DNA of 64,000 nucleotides. Origin: Camarhynchus parvulus (Eukaryota > Chordata > Aves > Passeriformes > Thraupidae). Positions within the stretch are counted from its first letter, which is position 1, and every line of letters begins with the position of its first letter. Positions 63,854-64,000 of this stretch are shown one piece after another. The notes beneath the pieces are model-generated. The model saw only the letters and a list, made by a program, of their open reading frames with translations, did not search any database and was not told the origin of the DNA. The stretch spans positions 32,002,001 through 32,066,000 of the forward strand of contig NC_044572.1 in assembly GCF_901933205.1 (NCBI RefSeq). The letters run 5' to 3'. Made by a program: the position numbers and the translations under genes.

Positions 63854-64000
63854 TGTGTGGGTTTCAGCTGAGGTAATTTTCTTCATGGTGGCTGGTACGG
63901 GGCTGTATTTTCTACTTGTGCTGAAAACAGGATTGATAATATAGAGAAGTTTTGTTACTGCTGAGCGGGGCTTACACAGAGCCAAGGCCTTTTCTGCCTT
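63854..64000 (+). mobile_element. ERV LTR, 5' part, cut by window end
   Basis: This is the same LTR family and orientation as the copy at 12,298. It starts near TGTGTGGGTTTCAGCTG and shows 'gaggtaattttcttcatggt'. Positions 63,941-64,000 are identical, base for base, to 12,398-12,457. Only the first 147 or so bases are in the window, so I cannot tell whether this is a solo LTR or the 5' LTR of a longer provirus. Confidence 0.85.

Noticed and set aside
59800..64000. Coding exons of HYCC1 (FAM126A), the expected right neighbour
   Set aside because: No - strand frame matches the hyccin C-terminus as I remember it. A long 3' UTR cannot be excluded.

Overview
This window is vertebrate nuclear DNA, almost certainly from a bird and probably a passerine or close relative. 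The reasons are many CR1 LINE fragments with the avian 3' tail, long terminal repeats resembling an avian endogenous retrovirus family, and two recognisable multi-exon genes whose protein reads closely resemble chicken sequences recalled from memory. No bacterial features are present: gene density is low, introns obey splice rules, and CpG islands mark the promoters. I cannot name the species.

Layout. Positions 1-42,150 are gene-free by my reading. They hold AT-rich intergenic DNA with CR1 fragments (about 3.65-4.06, 10.47-10.96, 15.0-15.98, 23.49-24.17, 27.29-27.76 and 28.54-30.02 kb), a solo-type ERV LTR (12.30-12.89 kb), a 35-bp minisatellite (31.34-31.51 kb), a perfect (ATT)9(AAT)9 palindrome (34.43-34.48 kb), and a 245-bp nuclear copy of mitochondrial DNA (NUMT) embedded in the 28.5-30.0 kb CR1. 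IL6 follows on the + strand: CpG-rich promoter from about 42.15 kb, four coding exons at 42,543-45,795, and an AU-rich 3' UTR to about 46.19 kb. From 46.2 to 53.75 kb is AT-rich intergenic DNA. TOMM7 lies on the - strand: three coding exons between 58,980 and 53,960, with its own CpG island at about 58.64-59.46 kb. The last 4 kb is intergenic and ends in a second, truncated copy of the same LTR.

Function. IL6 and TOMM7 converge tail to tail, with about 7.5 kb between their predicted 3' ends. This matches the IL6-TOMM7 neighbourhood known from human 7p15.3. The two genes are not functionally related: IL6 is an inducible secreted cytokine, and TOMM7 is a housekeeping subunit of the mitochondrial outer-membrane translocase. 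Both coding sequences are complete and uninterrupted after splicing (240 aa and 55 aa).

Best leads. (1) The NUMT spans the ATP6-COX3 junction, still reads open in the mitochondrial code, and splits a CR1 with little or no loss. (2) IL6 intron 2 appears to use a GC-AG splice site. (3) The IL6 core promoter resembles the human one in order and spacing. (4) A weak, phase-compatible pair of putative exons downstream of 61.2 kb could encode a small secreted protein. I found no evidence of a wholly new biological system.
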